This document shows positions 7,041 through 14,578 of a stretch of DNA of 16,104 bases, piece by piece. The position numbers and the translations under genes were made by a program. The stretch covers positions 1 to 16,104 of the forward strand of contig CAAEUQ010000124.1 of assembly GCA_900759005.1 (NCBI GenBank), written 5' to 3'. The notes below the pieces were generated by a model. It saw only the letters and a list, made by a program, of their open reading frames with translations. It was not told where the DNA came from and made no database searches. This DNA is from Clostridia bacterium. GTDB taxonomy: Bacteria; Bacillota; Clostridia; Christensenellales; Aristaeellaceae. Each line of letters begins with the position of its first letter. Within the stretch, counting starts at the first letter, position 1.

Positions 7041-9011
7041 ATGCAGAAACGCACAAACATTCAGAAATTGATCGCGCTGATCATCGTTCTTGCGCTGATC
7101 GGCGGGCTTATTTACGCCCTTTCCACGCGGCGGACGGACGATTCGAACAATCCGTTTGCCGAGCGCGACGAACAGAGCGCGCATATGCTTCAGCAGGAAG
7201 CGCTGAACCTTTCTCTGGACAGCACGGCTTTGCCGCCCGCGGAAACGCCGTCCGCCGCGCCGGAGAACTCGTCGGCGCCGGAATCGACGCCCGAATCCAC
7301 GCCGGAGATGCCGGATCTGGTCACGCCGAATCCCGATCGCACGACTTTGGCGCCCTCGAGAATGCCCGAAGCGACGGCGGCGACTCCGCGTCCGGACGCG
7401 ACGGCAACTGCCGGAACGGGCGAGGACTCACAGGAAACAAAGCTCATTTACTTTACGACGAATCTGATCAACGGTTCGACAGTTTCTTCTCCGGAAGTCA
7501 GCCTGAAAATCACGCACAAGCAGGCGGAACTTTCCGTAAAGAGCGAAACGATTGCGCTGAACGGCGGCGTAATTCCGCAGTTCGGCGGCTCTCTGATGCT
7601 TTCAGAGGGCAAAAACACGATCAAAATCACCGTTGTTTACGAGGGCGCGGAGGGGCGGCAGATTCAGGTTGCGAAGACGTACACGGTCTACCTCGTGCCC
7701 GATCAGCTGATCATCACGACGGATTTAAGCGATCGGACAGTCAATCAGCTGTCGTTTTCATTTACCGCATACGCGTCGATCGGCTCGAGCCGCGCGTCGA
7801 TTGCGGCGTATCTGGGCGACGAGCGCTTGGAATGCTCGGGCAACCGCTTTTCGGCGCGCCTTGCCGAGGGCGAAAACGTCATTACCCTGATTGCGACCGG
7901 AAACGGCAATCAGATCGAGCAGAAATACACGATTGTCGCCGCGCTTCCGGACAATATGGAAATCTCGACCGACCTCTACGATCACGAGGTGGACGACCCG
8001 AACTTCACGTTCTACGCCTCGCTTGCCGGCGGAACGGAGCGCGCGGCGCTGACCGTAGTGGCAAACGGGCAGACGCTGACCGGCACGGCGGGCAGCTATT
8101 CCTGCGTGCTTTCGCGCGGCAACAATCTGATTCGTCTGAAGGCGACGGACGTGGACGGCGCGGAATTTACGCAGAGCTACACCATTTCGTATCACCATTA
8201 CATCATCGTCGATTCCGAGGACGCGGACGAGACGATGCCGCGCATTGCGACGAACCTCGTAAATGGCATGAGTGTAACCGGCAATCGGTTCACTCTTCAG
8301 GTACGCGGCGAAAGCGGAAGCGGTCAGCGGCTTTACGGCGATCACATTACCGTTCAGCTGAACGGAACCACGCTCGAAGATCGCGGCGAGGATGAGGGGG
8401 TTACGTATTACCGGCTGGATCTGATCGGCGGCGAGAATTCCGTAGTGATCACGGTATGGGATTACGAGGACCGCTACACCGTTTACCGCTACTCGATCGA
8501 CTGCACGGCGGTTGCGGACGGCGAGAAAATCGGCTCGATCACAATTAGCCTTGAAGCGTCGACGCTCGGGCTGGGCAATCTGATTGCGCCAACGACGGTA
8601 GACATTTATCAGGGGCAGAATCTGGTGGTTCCGGTCGCGCAGCTTCTGGAGGCGAACGGCTACGAATACCAGTACAGCGGCTCGCTCACGGACGGATTCT
8701 ACTTAAAGCACATCATCCGCAGCGGCATTACGAACGGCTATGCCATTCCGTCCGATCTGGAGGACGCTTTGAACGACGACGGCGTGATGTGGACGAACAG
8801 CTACCGCGAAAACAGCCTTGGCGAATTCGATTTCACGGCGGAATCGGGCTGGATGTACAGCATAAACGGCACTTACCCGAATTTCGGGATGTCGGAATGC
8901 TTTCCGAAGGACGGCGACGTGATTCGCATTCGCTTCACGCTCGCGCTCGGAAAGGATATCGGCGGCGGCATGGTCAGCGGCGGTTCTTCGAATTACGGAA
9001 AAGAATGGTAA
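7041..9011 (+). CDS. Anchored Ig-repeat protein with C-terminal transcobalamin-like (DUF4430) domain
   Basis: Encodes 656 residues. The start at 7041 is set by GGAGGG eight bases upstream and by a basic-hydrophobic N-terminus (MQKRTNIQK, then a ~20-residue membrane segment) that acts as an export signal or uncleaved anchor. Residues ~55-130 are a Pro/Ser/Thr/Glu-rich spacer. Residues ~137-490 hold four related beta-sandwich repeats, most beginning TxL(I/S/Y/V)(N/D) and carrying a GxNxIxI/L-type strand. Residues ~497-650 match the DUF4430 family, whose fold corresponds to the C-terminal domain of animal intrinsic factor and transcobalamin; the hallmark is GWMYSINGTYPNFGMSE with KDGDVIRIRF. It is the first gene behind a cobalamin riboswitch, so cobalamin (or corrinoid) binding outside the cell is a reasonable inference. 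Unlike transcobalamin there is no alpha/alpha barrel here. Membrane import genes are absent from the window. Confidence 0.88.
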   Translation: MQKRTNIQKLIALIIVLALIGGLIYALSTRRTDDSNNPFAERDEQSAHMLQQEALNLSLDSTALPPAETPSAAPENSSAPESTPESTPEMPDLVTPNPDRTTLAPSRMPEATAATPRPDATATAGTGEDSQETKLIYFTTNLINGSTVSSPEVSLKITHKQAELSVKSETIALNGGVIPQFGGSLMLSEGKNTIKITVVYEGAEGRQIQVAKTYTVYLVPDQLIITTDLSDRTVNQLSFSFTAYASIGSSRASIAAYLGDERLECSGNRFSARLAEGENVITLIATGNGNQIEQKYTIVAALPDNMEISTDLYDHEVDDPNFTFYASLAGGTERAALTVVANGQTLTGTAGSYSCVLSRGNNLIRLKATDVDGAEFTQSYTISYHHYIIVDSEDADETMPRIATNLVNGMSVTGNRFTLQVRGESGSGQRLYGDHITVQLNGTTLEDRGEDEGVTYYRLDLIGGENSVVITVWDYEDRYTVYRYSIDCTAVADGEKIGSITISLEASTLGLGNLIAPTTVDIYQGQNLVVPVAQLLEANGYEYQYSGSLTDGFYLKHIIRSGITNGYAIPSDLEDALNDDGVMWTNSYRENSLGEFDFTAESGWMYSINGTYPNFGMSECFPKDGDVIRIRFTLALGKDIGGGMVSGGSSNYGKEW

Positions 9012-9052
9012 AAGCATATCGGACAAACGCATTCAGAAAGGAAATTGCATTC

Positions 9053-9994
9053 ATGAATCAGCAGGCAGAAAGCATTCTTCGCGAAGTAAAAAAGGCGATT
9101 GTGGGCAAGGACGAGGTCGTCGCCCGCGCACTGATGGTCGTGCTCTCCCGCGGACACATTCTGTTGGAGGACGTGCCGGGCGTAGGCAAAACCACGCTGG
9201 CGCTGGCGTTCAGCCGCGCGATGGGCATTGAATACCGCCGCGTTCAGTTCACGCCGGACGTCGTACCCAGCGACATTCTGGGCTTTTCGATTTACGACAA
9301 GGAGACCGGCAATCTCGTTTACAAGCCCGGCGCGGTCATGTGCAATCTCCTGCTGGCGGACGAAATCAACCGCACGTCGAGCAAGACGCAATCGGCGCTT
9401 CTGGAGGTTATGGAGGAGCGTCAGGTTTCAATCGACGGCGTGACGCACGCACTGCCGGATCCGTTTCTCGTAATCGCGACGCAGAATCCCGTCGGCGCGG
9501 CGGGCACGCAGCTGCTGCCGCAGGCGCAGCTCGACCGATTCATGGCACGCCTGAAGATGGGCTATCCGGATTTCAACAGCCAGGTGCGCATTCTGCGCGA
9601 TCGCAAGGGCGAAAACCCGCTGAATCAGGTGTCCCAGGCGGTAGATGCGGCGGCGGTTCGGCGAATGCAGGGCGAGGTCGATTCGCTGAATGTAGCGGAT
9701 TCAATCTATGAATACATCACGCATCTGGCGCAGGCGACGCGCGAACACGCGGTCGTTCAGCTGGGCGTTTCGCCGCGCGGCGCGCTGGCTGTGCTCAAGA
9801 TGGCGCAGGCGCGCGCGTATGTTTCCGGGCGGGATTACGTGCTGCCGGAGGATGCGGCGGCAGTATTCGGCGACGTTTGCGCGCATCGACTGGTACTGAG
9901 CCCGAAGGCGAAACTCGCCGGAAAGACGGCGGAGGACGTGATCCGCGAGGTGCTTGCCTCGGTGCGGATGCCGCTGGCGGGGGCGCGGGGATGA
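9053..9994 (+). CDS. MoxR-family AAA+ ATPase
   Basis: Encodes 313 residues, the usual length for MoxR proteins. Start chosen at 9053 because of AGAAAGGA about 10 bases upstream and because family members begin with a similar short helix before the VGKDEVV motif. Walker A is VPGVGKTT (residues 41-48), Walker B is LLLADE (99-104) followed by INR, and sensor 1 is ATQNP. The C-terminal lid carries the SPRGALAVLK motif typical of MoxR. These cytosolic ATPases are thought to act as chaperones that remodel or insert partners, usually a neighbouring DUF58 or VWA protein, which is what follows here. The gene begins 41 bases after the DUF4430 gene with no terminator between, and overlaps the next gene by four bases, so it is part of the riboswitch-controlled operon. 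Confidence 0.95.
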   Translation: MNQQAESILREVKKAIVGKDEVVARALMVVLSRGHILLEDVPGVGKTTLALAFSRAMGIEYRRVQFTPDVVPSDILGFSIYDKETGNLVYKPGAVMCNLLLADEINRTSSKTQSALLEVMEERQVSIDGVTHALPDPFLVIATQNPVGAAGTQLLPQAQLDRFMARLKMGYPDFNSQVRILRDRKGENPLNQVSQAVDAAAVRRMQGEVDSLNVADSIYEYITHLAQATREHAVVQLGVSPRGALAVLKMAQARAYVSGRDYVLPEDAAAVFGDVCAHRLVLSPKAKLAGKTAEDVIREVLASVRMPLAGARG

Positions 9995-11094
9995 TCGGCG
10001 GGATTTGCACGCTGATTGCGCTCGCGGCGGGCGCGGTTTTATCCGGAAACGAAATTTTTCTGTTTCTGGCGACGGCGTTTTTCATGGCGGCGCTGGTTTC
10101 GCTTTTCCTTCTGCTGATCGCGCGAAAGAAGATTTCCATTCAAATTGAAGCGCCGGAAACGGCAGAAAAGGGCGCGGAGATTCCGATTCGGATTTGCGCG
10201 CGCGGAGCGCGGTTCATTTGTTCTCTGCGCGCAAACGGGCGCGCGGCGAATCTCCTGTGCGGCGGTGAAGCGCCGCTAAAGCCGCTTTTCTCGCGCGACG
10301 GAACGATCGAATTTACGCTTTGCAGTCCCGTATGCGGAAAAATTGAAATCGCCATCGATTCCATTGAAATCCGCGATTGCCTGAATCTTTTCCGAAAAAG
10401 GATTCGCGTTTGCGAGAACGCTTCCGTGCTGGTGCTGCCGGACACGTTCGAAATCGCGGTTGAATTGGGCGAAACAAATACGCCCGACATGGACAGCAGC
10501 GAATATTCGCCCGTTCGTCCCGGCAGCGATCCGAGCGAGCTGTTCGGCGTACGCGATTATCGCGAGGGAGACGCGCTGAAGCGCATTCACTGGAAGCTGA
10601 GCGAGAAATACGATCGAACAGTGGTTCGCGAAGCGTCGCTGCCGGTGGCGCGGTCGATTCTCCTGCTTCTGGACAACGCGCCGGAAGGGGCGATTGCGCC
10701 GGAAAAGGTGAGTGCGGCGGTCGAAGGGCTGATGAGCGCGTCCGAATCGCTGGCGGGGCAGGGGATTTCGCATGAAATCGGCTGGCTGAATCATGAAACG
10801 GAGCAGCTCGAGCTGCGGCGCATTTCCTCTCTTGACGATCTTTTCGGCGAGCAGGGCGCGATTCTCTCTTCGGGTCAGGGGTTCGGCTCCCCTATGCTCC
10901 GGCATGAAAACAGCGTTCTTTCGGCGCTGATCGAGGCGGATTCGGATACGTTCAGCCGCGTATTCCTCTTTGCGGCCGCACAGCCGCGCGGAATGGGCGC
11001 GATGGACGAGCGCGTGACGCTTCTTTTGCCCGAAGAGAATCCGGAAAACGCGATCAGCTGTCTGCGCGAAAAGCTGGCATATTTGATGGTCTGA
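9991..11094 (+). CDS. DUF58 family membrane protein (MoxR partner)
   Basis: Encodes 367 residues. The ATG at 9991 overlaps the MoxR stop codon (ATGA), indicating translational coupling; upstream in-frame codons would run inside the MoxR gene. Two hydrophobic segments at residues ~3-20 and ~22-44 form an N-terminal hairpin in the membrane. A beta-rich domain (~48-160) follows, then the DUF58 signature FGVRDYREGDALKRIHWK (185-202). The region SILLLLDN (222-229) corresponds to the first strand of a VWA-like fold, but a full metal-site motif is not evident. DUF58 proteins occur next to MoxR ATPases and transglutaminase-like membrane proteins in many bacteria. Their precise function is not established. 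Confidence 0.92.
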   Translation: MIGGICTLIALAAGAVLSGNEIFLFLATAFFMAALVSLFLLLIARKKISIQIEAPETAEKGAEIPIRICARGARFICSLRANGRAANLLCGGEAPLKPLFSRDGTIEFTLCSPVCGKIEIAIDSIEIRDCLNLFRKRIRVCENASVLVLPDTFEIAVELGETNTPDMDSSEYSPVRPGSDPSELFGVRDYREGDALKRIHWKLSEKYDRTVVREASLPVARSILLLLDNAPEGAIAPEKVSAAVEGLMSASESLAGQGISHEIGWLNHETEQLELRRISSLDDLFGEQGAILSSGQGFGSPMLRHENSVLSALIEADSDTFSRVFLFAAAQPRGMGAMDERVTLLLPEENPENAISCLREKLAYLMV

Positions 11095-11106
11095 GGAGTT
11101 ATTTGC

Positions 11107-13320
11107 ATGAACACACTTCAACTGCGGCAGGACGAGCGGCGCTCGATTTCCTGTTTGGGCGTGCTCGCGGCGCTCGGGCTGTTTTACGGAATCGGCGGAA
11201 GCGTTTATTCGCGGTTTTTATCGGGCGCAAACGCGCTGCCGGCGCTGATTTCCGGCGTTTTGATTCTTCTGATTCTGCCGCTGCTCAAACGGACTCGGCA
11301 CGGCGGATGGATTGCTTTTTTCGCTCTATGCGCCGCATTTGCCGCGGGGATTGCGTTTTTCGATCTCGCGGGCGGTCTTTGCGCGGTGCTCGATCGATTT
11401 CTGGATTCAGTGGGCGCGAAAACGGCGTATATCATGCCGCGCGTTTCCGGCTCGGAAGCTGCTGTTCCGATTGCGCTTTGCTTTTTATCCGCGCTGCTGG
11501 CGCTGGGCTGTTTATGGATAGCGCGCGAACGGGCGCGGGCAATCGGCTGGCTGATTGCGCTGATTCTGTTTCTTCCGGACGTTCTGATTGGGACGGTTAC
11601 GTCGAACGCGTGCATTTTCGCGCTGGTTGCCGGTCTGATTCTGATGCGCCTGCCTTCGCACGGAAAGCTGATCGCGGGCATATGCGTTGCTGCGGCGCTG
11701 GCGCTGGCGGCGACGCTCGCTCAGCCGGCTGCAACTTTGAATCGCGCGCACGACGCGGTTTCCGACTGGATTTGGATTCAGCGTTTCGGCGAATCGGGCG
11801 CTTTGCCGCGGGGCGATTTTTCACGTCTTGCGCAAAAGACGAGCGCGCCGATGCTGGAAATCACGATGGATCGCGCGGAAAGCCTGTATTTGCGTGGCTA
11901 TGTGGGCAGCGAATACGACGGAAGCGCGTTCAAGCCCGCCGCGCCCGAATCGCTTTGGGACGGTGAAGAGCTGTTTTACTGGCTGCATCGCGACGGTTTT
12001 TACGGCGAAACGCAGCTGGCGGTGCTGAACGCCGCTTTGGGCGAGACTTCGCCCATTCAGATCACGGTTCGGCATCTCGGCGAGCCGCGGGACGTGGTTT
12101 TTGTGCCCTACGAGCTGATTTCGTTGGAAAAGGGAATGGATGCGCGCGACATCGGCGATATTCGCCCGCGCACGCCGTCGGTTTCGGGATTTGGCGAATA
12201 TTCGCTGATTGCCAATGAAAATCTCGTGAAGAAATATGTTTCCCTTTCGCGCGAGCTTTCCGCTGCGGAGGAAAATGCGGACGAGGTGCTGAACGCGCAT
12301 CTGATCGACGAAAGTCATTACAATCGCTTCGTTTACGCGCATTTTCTGTCCGTTCCGGACGAGATGCGCGCGCTGATTCAGGGATTGATCGGCAATTTTG
12401 CGTTTGAATCCGGCGCGCACATGGATTACGCGCAGGCGAAGGCGCTGGTGCTGGAATGGCTGAACGGGAACGTCGAATACGCGGAGGGCGGCTCTTTGCG
12501 CGCGGATACCGATTTTATCGCCGATTTCCTTACGCAGTCCAAATCCGGCGGCGACGCGCACTATGCGGCGGCGACCGCTTTGATGATGCGGTGTCTTGGC
12601 ATTCCCGCGCGGTATGTCGAGGGCTATCTGATTGCGCCGGACGCGGAGGTTCGATCGGGCGAGCCGTTTGTTCTGACCGGAACGAATGCGCACGCGTGGG
12701 CAGAGATCTATCAGGACGGCGTGGGCTGGGTACCGTTTGAAACCGCGCCCGAATACTTAAATCTCATGGAAAACGAGGACTTACTCACCGGCAGCGGCGC
12801 GGGCGAAAGCCCGAATGCGAACGAGCCGATCGAAGATCCGCCGATCGAAAACAGCCTTGACATGACGGAGGATTTCCACGAGGATCCGGACGAAGCGGAT
12901 AATTCGCCCGCAGACGAGCTTGTACCGATTTTCCGAAAGGTACTGGCGGCGGGGCTGATTCTGGCGCTGCTGATTGCGATTGCGCTGCTGATTCTAAGGC
13001 GAATCGAGCGCGCCCAGCGCGAGCGGCAATTCCGTCTGGCAAATCGAAAGCTGGCGGTTCAGAACCTGTATGCCGAGCTGTTTGAATCGATGAAGCGGAT
13101 TTACGGCGCGAAGAACCGCGTATCGCCCGCCGATTTCGATGAAAGCATTCTTGAAAGCCTGGGCGCGGATATGCGCGCAAAATACGATCGGGCGCTTGAA
13201 ATCTGCCGCCGCGCCGCGTACTCCGATCAGGGCGTAAGCGAGGAGGAATACCGCTTCGTATACGCGTTCGTTCAGAAATCGCGGATTCAGGCAAAACGAA
13301 CGAAAAAACGCAAAAAGTAA
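11107..13320 (+). CDS. Membrane transglutaminase-like protein with Asp at the catalytic Cys position
   Basis: Encodes 737 residues; GAGGAG eight bases upstream supports the start at 11107. Six or so hydrophobic segments occupy residues ~15-205, then an extracytoplasmic region contains the transglutaminase-like core (~455-550), an acidic Pro-rich linker (~565-605), a final membrane helix (612-630) and a basic cytoplasmic tail with a DUF4129-like helical segment. This is the TgpA-type architecture found next to MoxR and DUF58. The core keeps LGIPARYVEGY, the NAHAWAEIY motif (His529) and GWVPFETAP, where Glu545 takes the place of the third catalytic acid. The expected G-x-C-x-H/Y-[FY]-A motif reads GGDAHYA, so Asp483 occupies the nucleophile position (codon GAC at 12553). 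The protein may be a non-catalytic binding or scaffold version. It is the last gene of the operon. Confidence 0.92.
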   Translation: MNTLQLRQDERRSISCLGVLAALGLFYGIGGSVYSRFLSGANALPALISGVLILLILPLLKRTRHGGWIAFFALCAAFAAGIAFFDLAGGLCAVLDRFLDSVGAKTAYIMPRVSGSEAAVPIALCFLSALLALGCLWIARERARAIGWLIALILFLPDVLIGTVTSNACIFALVAGLILMRLPSHGKLIAGICVAAALALAATLAQPAATLNRAHDAVSDWIWIQRFGESGALPRGDFSRLAQKTSAPMLEITMDRAESLYLRGYVGSEYDGSAFKPAAPESLWDGEELFYWLHRDGFYGETQLAVLNAALGETSPIQITVRHLGEPRDVVFVPYELISLEKGMDARDIGDIRPRTPSVSGFGEYSLIANENLVKKYVSLSRELSAAEENADEVLNAHLIDESHYNRFVYAHFLSVPDEMRALIQGLIGNFAFESGAHMDYAQAKALVLEWLNGNVEYAEGGSLRADTDFIADFLTQSKSGGDAHYAAATALMMRCLGIPARYVEGYLIAPDAEVRSGEPFVLTGTNAHAWAEIYQDGVGWVPFETAPEYLNLMENEDLLTGSGAGESPNANEPIEDPPIENSLDMTEDFHEDPDEADNSPADELVPIFRKVLAAGLILALLIAIALLILRRIERAQRERQFRLANRKLAVQNLYAELFESMKRIYGAKNRVSPADFDESILESLGADMRAKYDRALEICRRAAYSDQGVSEEEYRFVYAFVQKSRIQAKRTKKRKK

Positions 13321-13328
13321 ATCAGAAA

Positions 13329-13355
13329 ATCCCCGCCGGAAAATTCGGCGGGGAT
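13329..13355. terminator. Bidirectional intrinsic terminator between convergent genes
   Basis: A perfect 10-bp inverted repeat, ATCCCCGCCG with CGGCGGGGAT, encloses a seven-base A/T-rich loop. A/T-rich flanks lie on both sides. It occupies the 40-bp gap between the + operon (stop at 13320) and the minus-strand dehydrogenase (stop at 13361), and can serve both. Confidence 0.9.
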
Positions 13356-13360
13356 AAAAT

Positions 13361-14428
13361 TTATTCGTTCTCGGGATAAACGATTGCGACCTTTCCGCAT
13401 TTGCCGGACGCCATCAGCGCATACGCCTTATCCACGTCCTTGAGCTCGAATCGGTGCGTAATCAGGCGATCGGGGTGAACGCCCCAGCGGACAAGGTGCT
13501 CGACCAGCTCCTCCATGCGCCAGAGCGACGTGACCCAGCTGCCGTAGATCGTTTTCTGCCCGTGCATGATATCCGGCGAGGGATTGAACGTTACGTCGCC
13601 GCCTTCGCCGACCATCGCCATTTTGCCCCATTCACGCGTGCAGCGAATCGCCATTGCGCGGGCGGAATTGTTCGCCGAGCAATCGACCGCGCGTTCGCAG
13701 CCATAGCCGTTCGTTACGTCCATGATCGCCTTTTCGCACGCCTCGGGATCGGCGGAATTGAACACGTAATCGGCAAGCCCCAGTTCCTTCGCCAGCTGCA
13801 TTCGCTCCTCGTTTACGTCGCAGCCGATCGTCTTATCGCAGCCCATCGCCTTCGCGAGCATCAGCGCCGCCAGACCCACCGGACCCAGACCCGTGACCAG
13901 TACGCGGTCGTTTCCGGAAACGCCGATCTTCATCAGCGCCTCATAGCACGTTCCAAATCCACACGCGACCTGCGCGCCGTCCTCATAGGAAAGCTCGTCC
14001 GGAAGCGCGATCAGATCCTTTTCGTCGCACAGGATATACGGCGCCATGCCGCCGTTGCGCTGCCAGCCGTATGCCGCGCGATGCGGACTTTTGCACGAAA
14101 TATAATACCCCCGCCGGCAATCATAGCACACGCCGCAGCCGGAGATGTGGTACACGATCACTCGGTCGCCCTTCTTGAATCGCTTCAGCCCTTCGCCCTC
14201 CTGAACGATTACGCCGCACGGCTCGTGGCCCGCAATCATGCCCGGCTGATAGCCCTCCGGCCCTTTGCCGACGTGCGCGCGATAGATGCAGCGGATGTCC
14301 GAGCCGCAGATCGTGGACGCCTTTGTCTTCACCAGCACCTGACCGTGACCAGGTTTCGGAATTCCAAATTCGCGCAGCTCCGCCGTGCTGTTTCCGGGCA
14401 GAATCGCACCAAGCATTTTCGGATTCAT
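13361..14428 (-). CDS. Zinc-dependent medium-chain alcohol/polyol dehydrogenase
   Basis: Encodes 355 residues, the typical MDR length. The start at 14428 has GGAGG eight bases upstream. The catalytic domain carries TICGSDIR (Cys41, catalytic zinc ligand) and AGHEPCG (His68, Glu69). Structural zinc ligands are Cys98, Cys101, Cys104 and Cys112 in the CGVCYDCRRG block. The Rossmann motif is TGLGPVGLAA (179-188), and Asp204 after the second strand favours NAD(H). It therefore oxidises a secondary alcohol, probably a sugar, polyol or hydroxy-amino acid, to the ketone. The sorbitol/threonine dehydrogenase-like branch is recognisable but the substrate is not. It is divergent from an AraC regulator, which probably controls it. 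The promoter has a good -10 but no clear -35. Confidence 0.93.
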   Translation of the reverse strand: MNPKMLGAILPGNSTAELREFGIPKPGHGQVLVKTKASTICGSDIRCIYRAHVGKGPEGYQPGMIAGHEPCGVIVQEGEGLKRFKKGDRVIVYHISGCGVCYDCRRGYYISCKSPHRAAYGWQRNGGMAPYILCDEKDLIALPDELSYEDGAQVACGFGTCYEALMKIGVSGNDRVLVTGLGPVGLAALMLAKAMGCDKTIGCDVNEERMQLAKELGLADYVFNSADPEACEKAIMDVTNGYGCERAVDCSANNSARAMAIRCTREWGKMAMVGEGGDVTFNPSPDIMHGQKTIYGSWVTSLWRMEELVEHLVRWGVHPDRLITHRFELKDVDKAYALMASGKCGKVAIVYPENE

Positions 14429-14450
14429 GTTTCATCCCTCCCTGAATTCA

Positions 14451-14456
14451 AGTATA
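14451..14456 (-). promoter_or_regulatory. -10 box of the dehydrogenase promoter
   Basis: TATACT on the minus strand lies about 22 bases before the dehydrogenase start codon. At the -35 distance (14474-14480) only an A-rich run is present. A promoter with a good -10 and no -35 usually depends on an activator, which fits the divergent AraC-type gene. The predicted leader is only about 16 bases. Confidence 0.5.
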
Positions 14457-14502
14457 GCGATTTTTCATTCGCTTTTTTAGAGAAAAACGCGACGATTTTT
14501 GC

Positions 14503-14523
14503 GCGCGAATGTCGCATTCGCGC
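14503..14523. promoter_or_regulatory. Perfect 9-bp palindrome in the dehydrogenase/AraC control region
   Basis: GCGCGAATG and CATTCGCGC form a perfect inverted repeat with a 3-base spacer. The right arm overlaps the first copy of the direct repeat at 14517. It lies upstream of the AraC-gene -35 and about 50 bp from the dehydrogenase -10. It has no U-run, so it looks like an operator rather than a terminator. Confidence 0.5.
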
Positions 14524-14550
14524 AGGTTTCTTGCTTTTTCGCGCAGGTTT
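14517..14550 (+). promoter_or_regulatory. Direct-repeat operator, two 13-bp copies 21 bp apart
   Basis: TTCGCGCAGGTTT occurs at 14517-14529 and again at 14538-14550. The 21-bp period is two helical turns, the usual spacing of AraC-family half-sites. The second copy fills the spacer of the AraC-gene promoter, so binding there would block its transcription, while the same complex could activate the divergent dehydrogenase. Confidence 0.6.
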
Positions 14551-14559
14551 TGATACAAT
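14531..14559 (+). promoter_or_regulatory. Promoter of the AraC-family regulator gene
   Basis: TTGCTT (14531-14536) and TACAAT (14554-14559) are separated by 17 bp. The start would fall near 14566, inside the GCGGAGGGG ribosome site, giving a leader of only about 13 bases. The promoter overlaps the repeat operator. Confidence 0.6.
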
Positions 14560-14578
14560 ACTCGCGGAGGGGATGCAA

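Noticed and set aside
6890..8395. Long + strand open frame overlapping the DUF4430 gene
   Set aside because: It is an alternative frame that starts inside the riboswitch and has no domain signature. The DUF4430 frame is supported by ribosome site, anchor and family motif.
13454..14578. Upstream extension of the AraC reading frame (to a 660-codon protein)
   Set aside because: This part is antisense to the dehydrogenase gene and crosses the intergenic promoters. The ribosome site and cupin N-terminus place the start at 14579.
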